Shown: one piece after another, positions 1 through 12,199 of the stretch
Position numbering within the stretch: the stretch's first letter is position 1
Layout: each line of letters starts with the position of its first letter
NCBI GenBank assembly: GCA_036346205.1
Contig: JARFJB010000390.1
Span: forward strand, 1,737,501-1,801,500
Origin: Vesta saturnalis
Lineage: Eukaryota > Arthropoda > Insecta > Coleoptera > Lampyridae
Reading direction: 5' to 3'
DNA length: 64,000 nucleotides
The notes under the pieces: model-generated
Databases searched by the model: none
What the model was told of the DNA's origin: nothing
What the model saw: only the letters and a program-made list of their open reading frames with translations
Position numbers and translations under genes: made by a program

Positions 1-1166
1 TAAGTATGTATTTTTAAATAAGTGAAAGCTCGCAGAAAATAATTTTCCAAGCCTATCTAACGAATTAAAGATCAAAAATTGGCTTGCAAAGGTATTTTAT
101 TCTCACGAGGGCCCATTAAGCTGAAATCTGTTAAAACAAAAGACAGTACAGCGGTCCCTCACTCTGGTATTGGTGTGAATTAGTATTGTTGTTTGTTGTT
201 TATATACTTGTGTAGAGGTGGGCTCCTGGAACCAGATAACCATTAAATACCTTGAATTTTATTTTTATTCTTTATTGTTGTATAGATGAATGTGTAACCT
301 GAGAATGGAGCGTTGCATTTTTCTAACGCACTCAAATTTGTGTATCGGTCACGATATTATAATCTATTTATAAGTTGCGCTTGTAAGGCTTTGTTTTAAT
401 GAGTTTGTGTCAGTTGTTAGGTAGAATAGTTTGCCTGAGAACTAATTTCTCTTTATATGCAATTGGTTGTAATTTTTCATATGTATTTTGTGCTTTAGTA
501 GTCACTAAACAATTGTGTACGTGTACATTCCTTGTCTATTTTCTTTTGTCCTTGCTTTTACCTTATTATCACCTGTGCAATTTTGCTGTTATTGTATTTT
601 ATATGTACTGTAATTTGCCTTATTGTCTTATGTGATTATTTACTTAAAGACCGGAATGATTGGTTGGGCCACATGTTTGGTATTATGATTTTTATTTTGA
701 TTATTTATGACACAATTGTGGGTGTAACTACATGAGGTTTCTTTTTTTATTATTGTGTTTCTGTATACTAAACTGCTTTTTATTAATTTCATCTTAATGT
801 CATAATTTTGTACGCACTTTAACGTGATTTAATGGTGTTTTGTTATTTATTTAACCCTTTCCTTGTCTTTTTTGTGTTATTTGATTTATTAATGTACTTC
901 TACCATTACTTATTTATGAATAAAGTGGGTTTTATTGGTGGCACTTTCCCACAATAATACAACGGGCTGAACCACCATTGCGCAAAGCTCGTTGATTTTA
1001 ATTTGATTAGTTTCATTTTTATACCTGCCCCTCATGATGCAACACTTACCTCATCCAGTCTATCTAATTCAGATAGCACAACGTATCTACCACTAGACGG
1101 TCACTTCGTTTGATCAGATTTGAGGTTTTCGGCTAATTAAATACCAGACTTGTAAATAAATTATAA

Positions 1167-1173
<7 letters not shown>
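1..1173. other. Non-coding AT-rich DNA, no gene seen
   Basis: I see no convincing gene here. Short open frames around 399-735 give T/Y/L/C-rich peptides typical of translated AT-rich DNA. A plus-strand AATAAA lies at 919-924 and the preceding kilobase is T-rich, so this could be the tail of a 3' UTR or retroelement, but nothing ties it to a coding frame. Confidence 0.5.

Positions 1174-1221
<48 letters not shown>
1174..1221. repeat. (TA)n microsatellite
   Basis: Perfect alternating TA tract of about 48 bp, preceded by a slightly imperfect ATATAATATA lead-in. Confidence 0.95.
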
Positions 1222-1224
<3 letters not shown>

Positions 1225-3003
1225 AGATGACTCTAATTACGTGCAAGTAGCTATGTAATTTCCATAGTGAAGTTTTACTTTAGTTTGTACGAAAATGGTA
1301 CATTTCCTTAAATAATTGTAGAAGAAGATGATTAATAAACATTGAGGTGTTTGAGAAATTTAAGATATTTTCTTAATGTTGTATTAATAATGGTAATTTT
1401 AGTAATAGACAACACAGTACATAAAAGTATAGGGGATGTTTGTTTCGTTTTTGAGTTAATTCAATTTTCTTTTAGTTTTATAAGTTTATATTAAACAATA
1501 TTCCCTAACGACATGTAATACAGGTTGTGGTTGACAAAAATAATGTTACAATTAGAGATAGGCTGGTATCATTGTCGCAATTTACATGTGCGCAGCCGAG
1601 ATTTGTGAGAACATTCGTATCTGTGCGTTAAACTCATAATAGTGCAAAACTTATGAAAAAACAGAACAAGCACATTAGTGGGTGACTATATAACATGAAT
1701 CATGCAGTAGATCTGGAATTATTGTGTTTAATTCAACAATTCGTCACATTAAACTAGTGTATGACAACATTCCGACACTAGTCGTAGGAGAACTTATCAA
1801 CCTACAAAAGTGATAAAATAAACTAATTTGTAACTTAAAAATAATTGTAAACACGTACATTAACAGTTATTGTGCTTAAAAGGTGAAATTTAACATTAAT
1901 GTGATAAAGACAATATGAGGTTATGTCATATCCTCGAACATACAATTTTGTAAAAAGTAATTTTAATTGAGACAATTCCTATAAAATAAATTAGTAGAGG
2001 CAAAAATAGTAAGGTAGCCTCAATTTTATGTTGTAATTCCTTATATTTATGTCTAATTTTGTTAATTTTAGTTTGTAAGAATTTTGATAGATTTAAGAAT
2101 TTTTTCCTTTCAAATTGGCCGCAGGCATGTTTGAGGTGTATATTAGGGTGCAGTAGCTTCCCCTATTCATGTGGAGGTAATTTTCAAGCCTGTAAATTGC
2201 ATAGAATTAGTTTAAATTCAATAAATAAGGGTAAAAATCAACATAGTTATTAAGTGTCCGATTTAGATCATGTTTGGTCTCAAAATTTAGAGAAAAATTT
2301 GGAGGTTTTGGAAATGTTTTTAGATTTAAGAAATGTTAAACAGGAAGAAAGTTATAAGGTTTTAAAGAATTTTCGTAATTTAAGAATTATTTTAACCAAT
2401 AGGAATTAAACAAATATTTCTCGTAACTAATGAAACATTCGAAAAATTTGGTTGTCGAGTAAAAACATAAATACAAGCGTTTTCAGCTTCACTTAAGCTC
2501 TTGATTTTCAACTTTTGCAACCACTTGCCAGAGTAAGCTGTTGTGGAATGTTTTTGAAAATATAATTTTAAACAAAATTAAATCACATCGTGAATAATAA
2601 AGTGCGGTTTAGTTTCGGAAGTGATCATGATGCAAGTGATAGTCTTTTGTTCGTAAAATAATTTTAAATAAGGTTAGTTTACCTTTTCGAACCATAATTC
2701 GGAAGTTTCATTCAGTTATAAAAATATTTCTGCCGTTTCGACTTTGTTTATTTAAATGTGAATCGTATATGTTGATGTGCATACTAAATTGTGGTGTCCA
2801 TAAATTATTTTCATTATACACCTTGTTTATTAAAAAGTGTTTAACTTACGACAACCATCCATATTCCATGCTCATTCAAAATTTACTTTTGAATGTAATT
2901 TATTAAAGAAGCATTAACCTAAAACAAAGATTCATCAACATTCTAATGTTAATAGTGAAACTTACCGAAGTGAATAAGCTGATTATCTTAAAGAAAACTT
3001 TGG
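1222..3003. other. Non-coding AT-rich DNA with one weak coding trace
   Basis: No gene is recognised. On the plus strand, 2059-2409 reads as one frame broken only by the stop at 2251-2253; its last part (2254-2409) is charged and helical-looking with a coding-like mix of E, K, L and N. It could be a remnant of an unrecognised protein, but AT-rich DNA gives such frames by chance. Confidence 0.3.
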
Positions 3004-3091
3004 ATGTTCGAGAGGCAGAATAGCAGGTTGCAGCAGCTGGTGTTTACTATCATCTTGTGCAGCAGTTACCCACGAAGAGAAGGACAAATAT
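3004..3091 (+). CDS. Candidate first exon with signal-peptide-like sequence
   Basis: A plus-strand ATG at 3004 opens 29 codons plus one base and ends exactly at a perfect splice donor, GTAAGT, at 3092-3097. The peptide has an R-containing start, a hydrophobic core (LVFTIILCSS) and then a charged stretch, as in a signal peptide. It uses CTG, GTG and CAG codons, unlike its AT-rich surroundings. No family is recognised and no partner exon in the right phase was found. The microexon-like 8843-8878 does not fit, because joining the two makes a TGA. It could be a real first exon of a secreted or membrane protein, or chance. Confidence 0.22.
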
Positions 3092-3097
3092 GTAAGT

Positions 3098-3784
3098 ACT
3101 TTGTTGACATTGATACTATATTGTTATGTTCACAATTTATATCCTTTGTAATAACAATGATGTGCAACAACAAGTATGCATGTTCAAAGGGAATGTTATT
3201 TGTTCTGGAATTTTAAATGTTTTCTTGATAATTGTTTTTAGTAATCAAACATCTTTATACTTACTGGTTTGTTAAATTTCACTTTCTTTATGATATATCA
3301 CATGTTGCATATTCGCTGCGCATGCTCACATATATTTTTAAAAGAATTTGTTATGTACAGGGTCTTACAGAGATATCTATGCCAAATTAAGATTATAATC
3401 CAATTTATTTAATCAATTAAGATTTTTTTATTAAATTAAATAGGACATTACCTTAATGTATCTTGGTCATGTTAACTATGGTTATTGTAGTCAAACAAAT
3501 AATTTAATTCAATTTCATGATAGTTTGTTTTATAATATTAAAGGCACGTTCCTTCTAAATTTTCAATGATCCCTATCCCCTGTTAGATGAGTCTCATTGT
3601 TCTACCGGAGCTTATTTTATTTTTTTTTTATCTTAACTATAATAATAATATTCATATCTTAAATATAATTAATTAAAATATTTCAATTTATATAAATACA
3701 GTTTCATCAATTTCAATCACATTAAACAAACAAATATAAGGTTGATTAAATACGGTTAGATTAGACATAAGACATAGGAAATTA

Positions 3785-3785
<1 letters not shown>
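3098..3785. other. Non-coding AT-rich DNA
   Basis: No coding frame, RNA gene or repeat structure was seen. If 3004-3091 is an exon, this would be the start of its intron. Confidence 0.4.

Positions 3786-3853
<68 letters not shown>
3786..3853. repeat. (TA)n microsatellite
   Basis: About 68 bp of alternating TA. Its right edge abuts the broken LINE reverse transcriptase fragment, so it marks a repeat junction. Confidence 0.95.
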
Positions 3854-3855
<2 letters not shown>

Positions 3856-3856
3856 A

Positions 3857-4040
3857 ACACCACCAACCAGACGATTGGTAATTATAGTACATCCGAAAGC
3901 TTTACTACAAAAGAAGGATTAAGGCAGGGAAGAGTGCTGAGTCCGATACTCCACATTATTTATAAACGATGTGATTAAAGAATCTAGCAGCAGAGAAGAA
4001 AAATTTTCGATAGGATATCGAGAACTTCAACAAGTATCTT
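3857..4040 (+). pseudogene. LINE reverse transcriptase fragment, frameshifted
   Basis: The frame from about 3857 reads through TKEGLRQGRVLSPILHIIY, the well-known LINE reverse transcriptase block usually seen as GLRQGC-LSPLLF. A one-base shift near 3967 then moves to a frame reading FINDVIKESSS and ending in YRELQQVSF, the stretch just before the catalytic ADD block, which is missing. The fragment starts at a (TA)n tract and stops where the inverted repeat 4033-6415 begins. It is a dead piece of about 60 codons. By style it belongs with the jockey/RTE-like LINEs, as does the 3' end at 24661-25310, but the clade is not certain. Confidence 0.8.
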
Positions 4041-6415
4041 TTTAAGATGGATGAAAGATTGTGCCGCACTAGTCCGGAGACTCAATTTATTTAGGTTCAG
4101 AATTCATTTGTTTTTTTTTTGTTGGGTATTTTTCGAGATTTATTGGAAGAAAACCTTTCCATGAAGGGGGTGTTACGACATTTTTATTCAGCAACTATAC
4201 CGTACACATTGAGTAAGGTTTTGAGCTTATAATACCGCTATGGACGTGAACATGAGTATTTGGGCACATACGTTACACCACTGACAATTTTACATATCAA
4301 ATAGGATCATTATCGATGGTATTTAAAACTAGAATCAGAGTATTTAAATATTTAAAAAATTGTATTAGGTGTAAAGCTGCAAAAAAAAAGTATGGCGACG
4401 CTACTGCCTGCGACCATATTTGTGAAGTAAAAGTACGAAACGGTAGCGCTTACGATTTAAAGCGACTAACTGATTTATACTTTAACGTGACGTTATTTGT
4501 TAGTTAAATAAGAAAACTAGATTGTTAGCATAACGGAAATTTAAAAAAGGTGTAAGGTCAAAAAACGTTTCAATTTCATAATTTTGCGGAAAAGCTTAAA
4601 GCCAGTTCGCGGGAGTAACACAAAAGTTTGGTTATTGCTTTAGTATAACGTGGAATGAATATGACGATTTAAAATGCAGTTTTGGGAGAGATTTCATAAT
4701 TTTCCTTTCATAGACATTATGGTCACTTTAGTGTTTTACAACGTAATTGTCAGAATTTCTATACTTTTAAATCACTTGGTCAATGGTATCGATTTTTAAA
4801 TCATATCTCAGCCCAAGTAAACTTGACCTTGTAACATTTTGTCACACGTTGAGACCTAGTTTTTGTGTTTTTTATATCAAGAGTTCAGATTACCGATTAG
4901 TGATGTATTTCTAAATATTTTTTTTTAGATTTGGCAAGATTATTGACCTTTGATGCATGTTTGACTCGTAATTTGTGATTTCACAAGGTGTACCGGATGT
5001 AGGCACTTCGAAAACGTGCGAACAAGTACTGTGGTTTATTGACTTTTTCTTTATATACTATTGCTTGTGTGTCATTTCAAGCTATTTAGTGTTATTATGT
5101 ATGTAGAAGTTTAGCTTTGAACAGCGTTTGAGGTTTTTGAGAACTTTGATGTTTACTGATGCCGATTTTGGGTTTTGGATTGTGAGCTTGCTATTTATCG
5201 CATGGTATTTGTTAACAATTCTGATAGTTTAGTTGAGCGAATGATATTGTTAATTTTTAAGGCGACTATTGTTAGTTATTGAGTTAGAAATTTAACGGGG
5301 GCCCTTTAAGCCCATTTTTTTATAGAATTTTTGGAGCTTAGCATTTTCTTATCGTGGATCTTTGTTGGATGAATTTCGCCTCCATCTCCACTTTGTGCAA
5401 GCGTGTTGAATAGTATGTTGGCTCGCTACCATATCAGGTACCAGGGACCAAGTAATTGTACACGATAACTAAGTCATCGTCTATATCATTTTAGTAACTT
5501 GATCGGAATTTTCAGGTTTAAATAAGCAGCTCGAGCCACTGACATGCTTAAAAATTTGTGAAAGTTGTCACTGCATATCAGAAAATATTTAACTAACCGT
5601 TTTCACTGTTGTAGAACTTGAAGAGCCACCTAACTTTGTCCGCGATGGGAATTTTGCTGAAGCACTGATCTTTCATTATAGAATGAAAATACATCACTAA
5701 TCGGTAACCTGAACTCTTGTTATAAAAAACACAAAAGCTAGGTCTCAACGTGTGACAAAATGTTACACGGTCAGGTTCAGCTTAGGCTGCAATATGTTTT
5801 AAAATTCTGACAATTACGTTGTAAAACACTAAAGTCACCATAATGTTTATGAAAGGACAATTATAAAATCTCTCCCAAAACAGCATTTTAAATCGTTATA
5901 TTCATTCCACGTTATACTAAAGCAATAACCAAACTTTTGTGTTACTACCGCGAACTGGCTTTAAGATTTTCCGCAAAATTATGAAGTCGAAACGTTTTTT
6001 GACCTTAAACCCTTTTTAAATTTGCGTTATGCTAACAATCTAGTTTTTATGAATTGTCTTATTTAACTAGCAAATAACGTTACGTTAAAGTATAAATCAG
6101 TTAGTCGCTTTAAATCGTAAGCGCTACCATTTCGTACTTTTACTTCACAAATATAATATGTAAACTATAATTTAAAAAACAAAGTGGCCAAATACTCATT
6201 TTCACGTCCATAGCTGTATTATAAGCTCAAAACCTTATTCAATGTGTATGGTATAGTTGCTGAATAAAAATGTCGTAACACTCCCTTCATGGAAAGGTTT
6301 TCTTCCAGTAAATCTCGAAAAACACCCAACAAAAAAAACAAATTAGTTCCGAACCTAAGTAAATCGAGTCTCCGGACTAGTGCGGCACTATCTTTCATCC
6401 ATCTCAAGAAGATAC
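4033..6415. repeat. Large inverted repeat (arms about 0.75-0.87 kb)
   Basis: The left arm, about 4033-4905, is matched in reverse complement by about 5678-6415, with scattered mismatches and small indels over the whole length. Landmarks include the ATGGATGAAAG block, the TAACGTGGAATGAATATGACG block and GTCACACGTTGAGACCTAG. The spacer (4906-5677) shows no gene. The arms are non-coding in every frame except short open stretches such as 4316-4507. It does not look like a known transposon: no terminal motif and no transposase is visible. It may be an old foldback element or a post-insertion inverted duplication. Confidence 0.8.
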
Positions 6416-6757
6416 GGAAGGGACCGGGCCGCAGTTCACAGAATCTCTGCTATATATGTAAACTATAATTTAAAAAACAAAGTGGCCAAATACTCATTTT
6501 CACGTCCATAGCTGTATTATAAGCTCAAAACCTTATTCAATGTGTATGGTATAGTTGCTGAATAAAAATGTCGTAACACTCCCTTCATGGAAAGGTTTTC
6601 TTCCAGTAAATCTCGAAAAACACCCAACAAAAAAAAAACAAATTAGTTCCGAACCTAAGTAAATCGAGTCTCCGGACTAGTGCGGCACTATCTTTCATCC
6701 ATCTCAAGAAGATACGGAAGGGACCGGGCCGCAGTTCACAGGATCTCTGCTTTTCGT
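6161..6757. repeat. Tandem duplication, unit 298 bp, two copies
   Basis: The block starting TAAACTATAATTTAAAAAAC at 6161 recurs at 6459 with near identity; copy 2 has one extra A in an A-run and a G for A near its end. Copy 1 runs 6161-6458 and copy 2 from 6459 to about 6757. It duplicates the outer end of the right arm of the neighbouring inverted repeat, so it is younger than that repeat. Confidence 0.92.
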
Positions 6758-6879
6758 AATCTCTTACAAGAAGTAGCGGCTTGTTCTGCAAGAAAGTTCC
6801 TTAGGTGGTCACTATACTGCGGGGACGTGTCCCTGAGACATACTAAAGTACAGGGTACGAGATCACAAGCCTCATCCTG

Positions 6880-7860
6880 ATAAAACTAAACGTCTCAATC
6901 ACTAACATTGTCAAAAATGAAGTTCATGCAATAAGGATACACGATAAAACAGCAACGGTGGCTCCAAAAACTTCGATAAGCAAAAACGATATCACTCAAA
7001 AGGGCCTTACTCACTTTAAATCTCAAGTTATATAATAACACTAAATATCTTGTCAGAAACAAACATTAAAATCATCAATGAACAACAGAACACTCGAAAA
7101 ACTTTCTCAGGTCATAAAATCAAATCTAACCAACAATATTTATAATTACATTACTAATCAATAAACTAAACTCTTATTATCATTAAATAAACACAAAACT
7201 AAGTTTCTGGAATGCATAACAAAATATTACACGGTCAGTTCACGCTAAATGTGGTGTAGGCTTATTAAAGTAATTGGGTATGCCCACTAAACTCGCCGAA
7301 AAGGTCAGTAGGTTTTAGTAAGATGCAAAATATCTGAAAGGCTTAGTTCGATATAATATAAAATTCCATACAACGCATTAAATGCTTTAAATGTACAAAA
7401 TTCCGACAGTTGCTTGAGTGACACTGAATTCGCCATATTGTTTATTAAGGAAAATTAAGAAATCTTTCCCGAAACACGAATTCAGATAATTTAACGTCAT
7501 ATTGACACAATAAGTAAGCTTCTTACGTTACATCCGCGAACAAACTTTAAGTTTTTCTGCAGAATTTTAAAATTCTATAGTTATTTGACATTTAATGTTC
7601 TTGAAAATTTCCATTACACTATCTAATTTCTATGAAAGAAATCTTATTTCACAAACTACTATATAAATACTGTAACATGCAGTAATGCTCGTGTACCTTT
7701 TATCCTTATCAATTGTACACTTAAAAAATGCTTTAAGTATTCAAATACTTTTATTCTCGGTTTAAATACAAACGTTAATGATATCATTGATACGTAAAAC
7801 TTGTCAGTGGTGTAACGTACGTCATAATTTGTGGAAATATAATAAAACAATGCTCGTCCT
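6880..7860 (-). repeat. Diverged third copy of the 4033-5400 repeat
   Basis: Read on the minus strand, this stretch matches the plus-strand order 4300 to 5400: a diverged version of the 4316-4507 open stretch lies at 7659-7850, then the TCTCCC-AAA and GTTATGC blocks, then the TTTTTGGAGC and TATCGTG blocks near 6940-6980. Similarity is clearly lower than between the two arms at 4033-6415, so this copy is older. No protein is recognised. Confidence 0.6.
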
Positions 7861-9415
7861 CAACTGTATTAAAAGGCTCAGAGAATTTATTGCTCTACTT
7901 GTACGATGAGTGTACAAAGAGTGTTAAGTAAAGTACCATAGCAATTTATCAAATTGCAGTTATAATATTAGGCTCGTATATATTATAAGAGTAGCATACT
8001 TGCTAGATTTGTGTGTCTGGTTTTTTTTCAGTTAGCAATCGTAGTTATATTAAAATTAGGGAGGTGTATTTATATGAACAGTAAAATAACTCCATTCTAG
8101 TTATAAGTGTTACATAAACATAATCAATCATAAAATGAAAAAAATAAAAAATAAAAACGTATACGATTTAATCTAGAACTCGACTTATAATTATCTAACA
8201 CAGTATACCTTTTGAAAACTGTCTATATAATATATGTATTTTATTAAATTTTCCATCTCAATGTATATATTTTTCAATTCGAAGAGAAGGAATCGAAATT
8301 ATAGCATTTTTCTTTATTATTGATGCAGTCAGAAAATGAATTTTCTTTGTCTATGTTTTATGTCTACGAATCTCATTTCTAGGCTGTTTCCTTTTTTCAC
8401 ATTGAAAGAAAGTTATTGGCGATTATCACATTTAAATCTGCTTCGTTCTGCATTGTGATGTAATTTTTTCCGTCATAACTGCTGAACTCTTTTTAGTAAT
8501 GTATATAGAATGTTTTTCTTAATAACTTTTTCGGTTACTTTTTTAATAAAGGAAAGTTGGAGTGATTGTTAATTAAACAGACATTATTTAAGTTTATGAA
8601 GCTAGTTTAGTAGCCCTAATCTGCTTATAACTATTATTAAGAAAGCATTTCGGCTTTGTTCCTCTAAATATGTAGAAAATTGTATTTACTTTTCATTTAG
8701 TGTATAAAATTCGTAGTAGTAATAGTTAAACTCATTAGGGAAGTACGGTTGTACTCTTATAAATATAATTCCTTCTTCAGCTTTGTTTTATTATGAAAGT
8801 ACAAGTGTCTGTACAAATAAATTAACACAGTTTTCTTTTCAGGATATATTCTGGAATCTCATCTAATTACACAGTAGGGTAAGTAGAACAATAAATATTA
8901 GTGACAACTAAAATTGGCTTAATGAAGAAGTAAACAAAAAATTTAATTTTTTATACTTGTAAAACATTGTGCATCTAAACGTTTCTAAGTTTGGACTTAT
9001 AAAAAGCGGTAATAAAAATTACAAAACGTTTCTTATGCAACACTTTTAATTGAGAATGTTAAATGTTGGAGCGTATAACGTGTTTTTTTTTAATTGAGGA
9101 AGGTGTGCTTTTAATGTGTTTGCTTTCACGTGTAAATTAAGATTTATGACGGGAAAATCCAAAGTAGTGGGGCTATACACAATGGAAAGGTATTAGATCG
9201 CTACTTGCGGCATTCGCCAATATAGGCGTCACTCTATCTTAAGTTTAAATAGCACGCAAGTACGAGGTGCGAGCACTAAATAGAGAGGAAGAAATAAGTG
9301 AACATGCCTTGCATTCGTTCCCTATACATTTATACAATGTACGTCCCTCCAACCCTTATGTATGAAATTACAATGCTCCAAGACACACATACACACACAC
9401 GCGTGCACACGCAAA

Positions 9416-9417
<2 letters not shown>
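7861..9417. other. Non-coding DNA with one splice-framed microexon candidate
   Basis: Mostly featureless AT-rich DNA. At 8843-8878 a 36-base stretch sits between a strong acceptor (TTTTCTTTTCAG) and a perfect donor (GTAAGT). One frame is open through it and could encode about 11 residues. No flanking partner exons are recognised. A short CA/CG patch (9383-9412) leads into the following (TA)n tract. Confidence 0.35.

Positions 9418-9489
<72 letters not shown>
9418..9489. repeat. (TA)n microsatellite with CA leader
   Basis: About 72 bp of pure TA preceded by a short ACACACACGCG stretch. Translated frames through it (IYIYIY) are not genes. Confidence 0.95.
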
Positions 9490-9495
<6 letters not shown>

Positions 9496-11055
9496 TCTAT
9501 CATTTTTGCGTCCATCTATTTGGCATTTACCATCAATCTGGCTACACTTTGCAAAGTGGCGTCTGTATATGGACGCCAGATTACAATCCTTAATAATTTT
9601 CTTGGTATGAGTGTTAGAGAAGCACCGTTGATAAAAGACAATTCTGATAGAATACTATAATACTCATTCTCAGTATGGAGCCCATTCCATACTCCTACGT
9701 TGAGGTTTTTTAAAAACTTGTCGACGCCAAAATCGTGTAATTCGTAAAATTGTATACAAACTTAGTTCAGCACTTTGCCGTCACGGCGCTATTTCTAAAT
9801 ATACTTTTATTGTATTTATTCTGTAAATTTACAATCTTTCAGGCGTCTTTAAATGGCAACACTGTAAAACCAATTCCTAATATTCTTTCTTATTTAATTT
9901 GAAGTAATTTCATATTTACGGTCTACAGCCTTCTGGCGTCATTCTACCTAGATATACAATTGATATTACTTAACATCATTATGAACTCACACATGCATTA
10001 TTTTGTAAATTATTCTGAAGTCATATATTAACATATATACATACTGTTTATTCTAAGCAAGATTAGCTACCTCATGCACCTCAAATACACCATTCTATGT
10101 ACACACCCAGAAAATAATAAAATTTACAGATAAATGTAAAAAATTAAAAATGTAAATTGGTTAATATGTTTTACAGTTTTGTCATAGGTAGATAACTACG
10201 ACGGTTGTTTGTATTAGTAATTTTGCTTGGGACACCCAGTTGATTCGAACGTTACCAGATGATATAATCCAATGCAAAATTTACTTATTATTAACAGTTG
10301 AGATGACATTATTACCCTTATCTTAAAAGGGTGACTTTTTAAATCTCATTTCGGATTCGCTTCTATATTTGTGTGTGTACAAATATAAAAAATCCGTTTA
10401 AAATTAATTAAATAACTTTGTACACCAAATTCATAGTTTTAATCGACACTTCATAGATTTAATTTTGAATTAGTATTTGTTTCAATTCTTAGAGGTAGAT
10501 AGTTTAACCGAAGGTTTTACCGCGAAGTATATTCATCCTTGGATTTTACTTAGTAAACCTCTAACGAACTGCAGAATGTAGATTAAGAAACAAGTGTCTT
10601 AATTTTGAATTACGTAGTAACTTGTTACGATGAGACCGTTTATTTATCAAAATTATTTTTTTTAGTGCGACCAAGTTAAATTAGTACCGTTTAGGGCATT
10701 TAGAAACCAGTTCTATTATTAACCTCGTGTCTGTGCATGCGCGCGTCTGTGCTTGTGCGTCAGTACATGTGCAAGCATGGGTGCATGTGTGTTTATCGTT
10801 TATCAGAACGTCCATGTTGCTGGCGTATTTGTACTTTTAGAACTAAAGTTGAGTACTTTGCTTTATACTCAGAGAGGTAGAATGAGTACGACACCCATCC
10901 ATGTCCATAAACAGCACTAATAGTTCCTAATAATAGGGCGACACACAATGCTTCCACTGAACCTGTATCACCTGTTGAAAATTTTTATTGACTTTCAAAA
11001 GGCGGGGTTTTATGCAAGGCTGCTCTACATCTGATTCACTATACTTAAAAAACGA
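9490..11055. other. Non-coding DNA with scattered GGCGTC/GACGCC words
   Basis: No gene is seen. The GC-rich words GGCGTC or GACGCC occur near 9558, 9571, 9723, 9842 and 9937, irregularly spaced and in both orientations. The same word marks each unit of the minisatellite at 12200-12690, so this may be a scrambled relative. A degenerate TG/GC-rich patch lies at about 10726-10796. Confidence 0.4.
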
Positions 11056-11930
11056 ATGTACGAAAAAAGGTCACGGACAATTGGTCGCGCGAAAAAATGT
11101 CGCGCACATTTGATCGCACATCAAAAGGCCGCCAGCGAAAAAAGGTCGCGGACAAATGATCGCGTGAGAAAATGTCGCGTAGAAAAATATAACTATTAAA
11201 CATTCCTTCACATTTTATCCAGGCTTAGGACTGGCAGTTAATAACTGCCATGTTTAAAAGTTTTTTTTTTTATGTTTTCATATTTTATGATTTTTTTATT
11301 TTTTTTTTGTTGGTTCTTGCTTTTCTGCTTTTTATATTTCTACCTCGAAGTTATGAGCAACCGCCCTTAAATACTCCTAATGTGGATTATTGGCATATTA
11401 TTGACAAATAGTTTTCTGTCGCTGCGCCGTATCTTTACAAATTTTTTTGAGTGGCTGTTCGTTTCCAGCTATGTAGTGTTCAATTTTCAAACAATGTAAA
11501 CTTTCCTCTTTCTTTAACGAATTGATAAATTTCTACAAATTTAGATGTGCTGCATTTAATATAGAGGAAACACTATTGTCCCATCCTTCTGCAGAATAGT
11601 TTGTATATGGTATGACTTCCTCTATGAATTCAAAACAATTCCAAGGATTTCTTGAAAACTGCGGTTGTCGACTCTGGTGTCGTCGATCTAAACGATCTAT
11701 ACACTCACCTTCAAATTTAGAGTGTACTGAGTGAAATCAACGCCGCGTCGCAGTGTTCCAGTCTGGTATTTAGATAATTGTTAACAAAAATTTAAATTTT
11801 TTACTGCCACCATTTGTCCGCGATCTTTTTTTGTCGGCGCCCTTTTTTCGCTGGCGATATTTTGAGGCGCGCTCAAATGTGCGCGACAATTTTTCGCGTG
11901 ACCAATTGTCGGCGATCTTTTTTAGCAACA
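11056..11930. mobile_element. MITE-like element with GTCGCG-rich inverted ends
   Basis: About 110-120 bp at the left end (11056-11170) is matched in reverse complement by 11817-11930. Both ends carry staggered repeats of GGTCGCG, GACAAATG and ATGTCGCG separated by A-runs, so each terminus is itself a set of short direct subrepeats. The core (about 11200-11800) is AT-rich with no transposase. The GC-rich ends contrast sharply with the flanks. This is a non-autonomous DNA element by structure; I cannot assign its superfamily. Confidence 0.75.
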
Positions 11931-12199
11931 CCTTAACAAACATCCACGCCTAAAACAGGTTCGAACCAGGGACTTTCTTTGGATTGAATGGTGATGAAGA
12001 TATTATAATTTTTAAATAACTAAAAAAGTGGAGAAAATAAATTCATCAAATTGTTTGTCTGATAATTAAAGTGGTTGAAATAGGCTGATTGTACCAAACT
12101 CAAAATTCTAGTACGCACCCATTATTCACTGCTTTCCTGTACTTTACCCTTACTTGATAAATGTATCTCTTCTACATTGGGAGCTATTTAAATAACATA

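Noticed and set aside
399..735. Two overlapping hydrophobic frames resembling a membrane protein
   Set aside because: T-rich DNA gives F/L/Y/C/I-rich peptides; no start context, splice signals or family.
9298..9660. 120- and 82-codon frames with long IYIYIY runs (also at 14050-14566, 15110-15400, 58106-58321)
   Set aside because: They are (TA)n and (GT)n tracts with random flanks; no domain and no conserved ends.
11950..11985. B-box-like GGTTCGAACC suggesting a tRNA or SINE
   Set aside because: The sequence is self-complementary and no T stem, A box or cloverleaf could be built around it.
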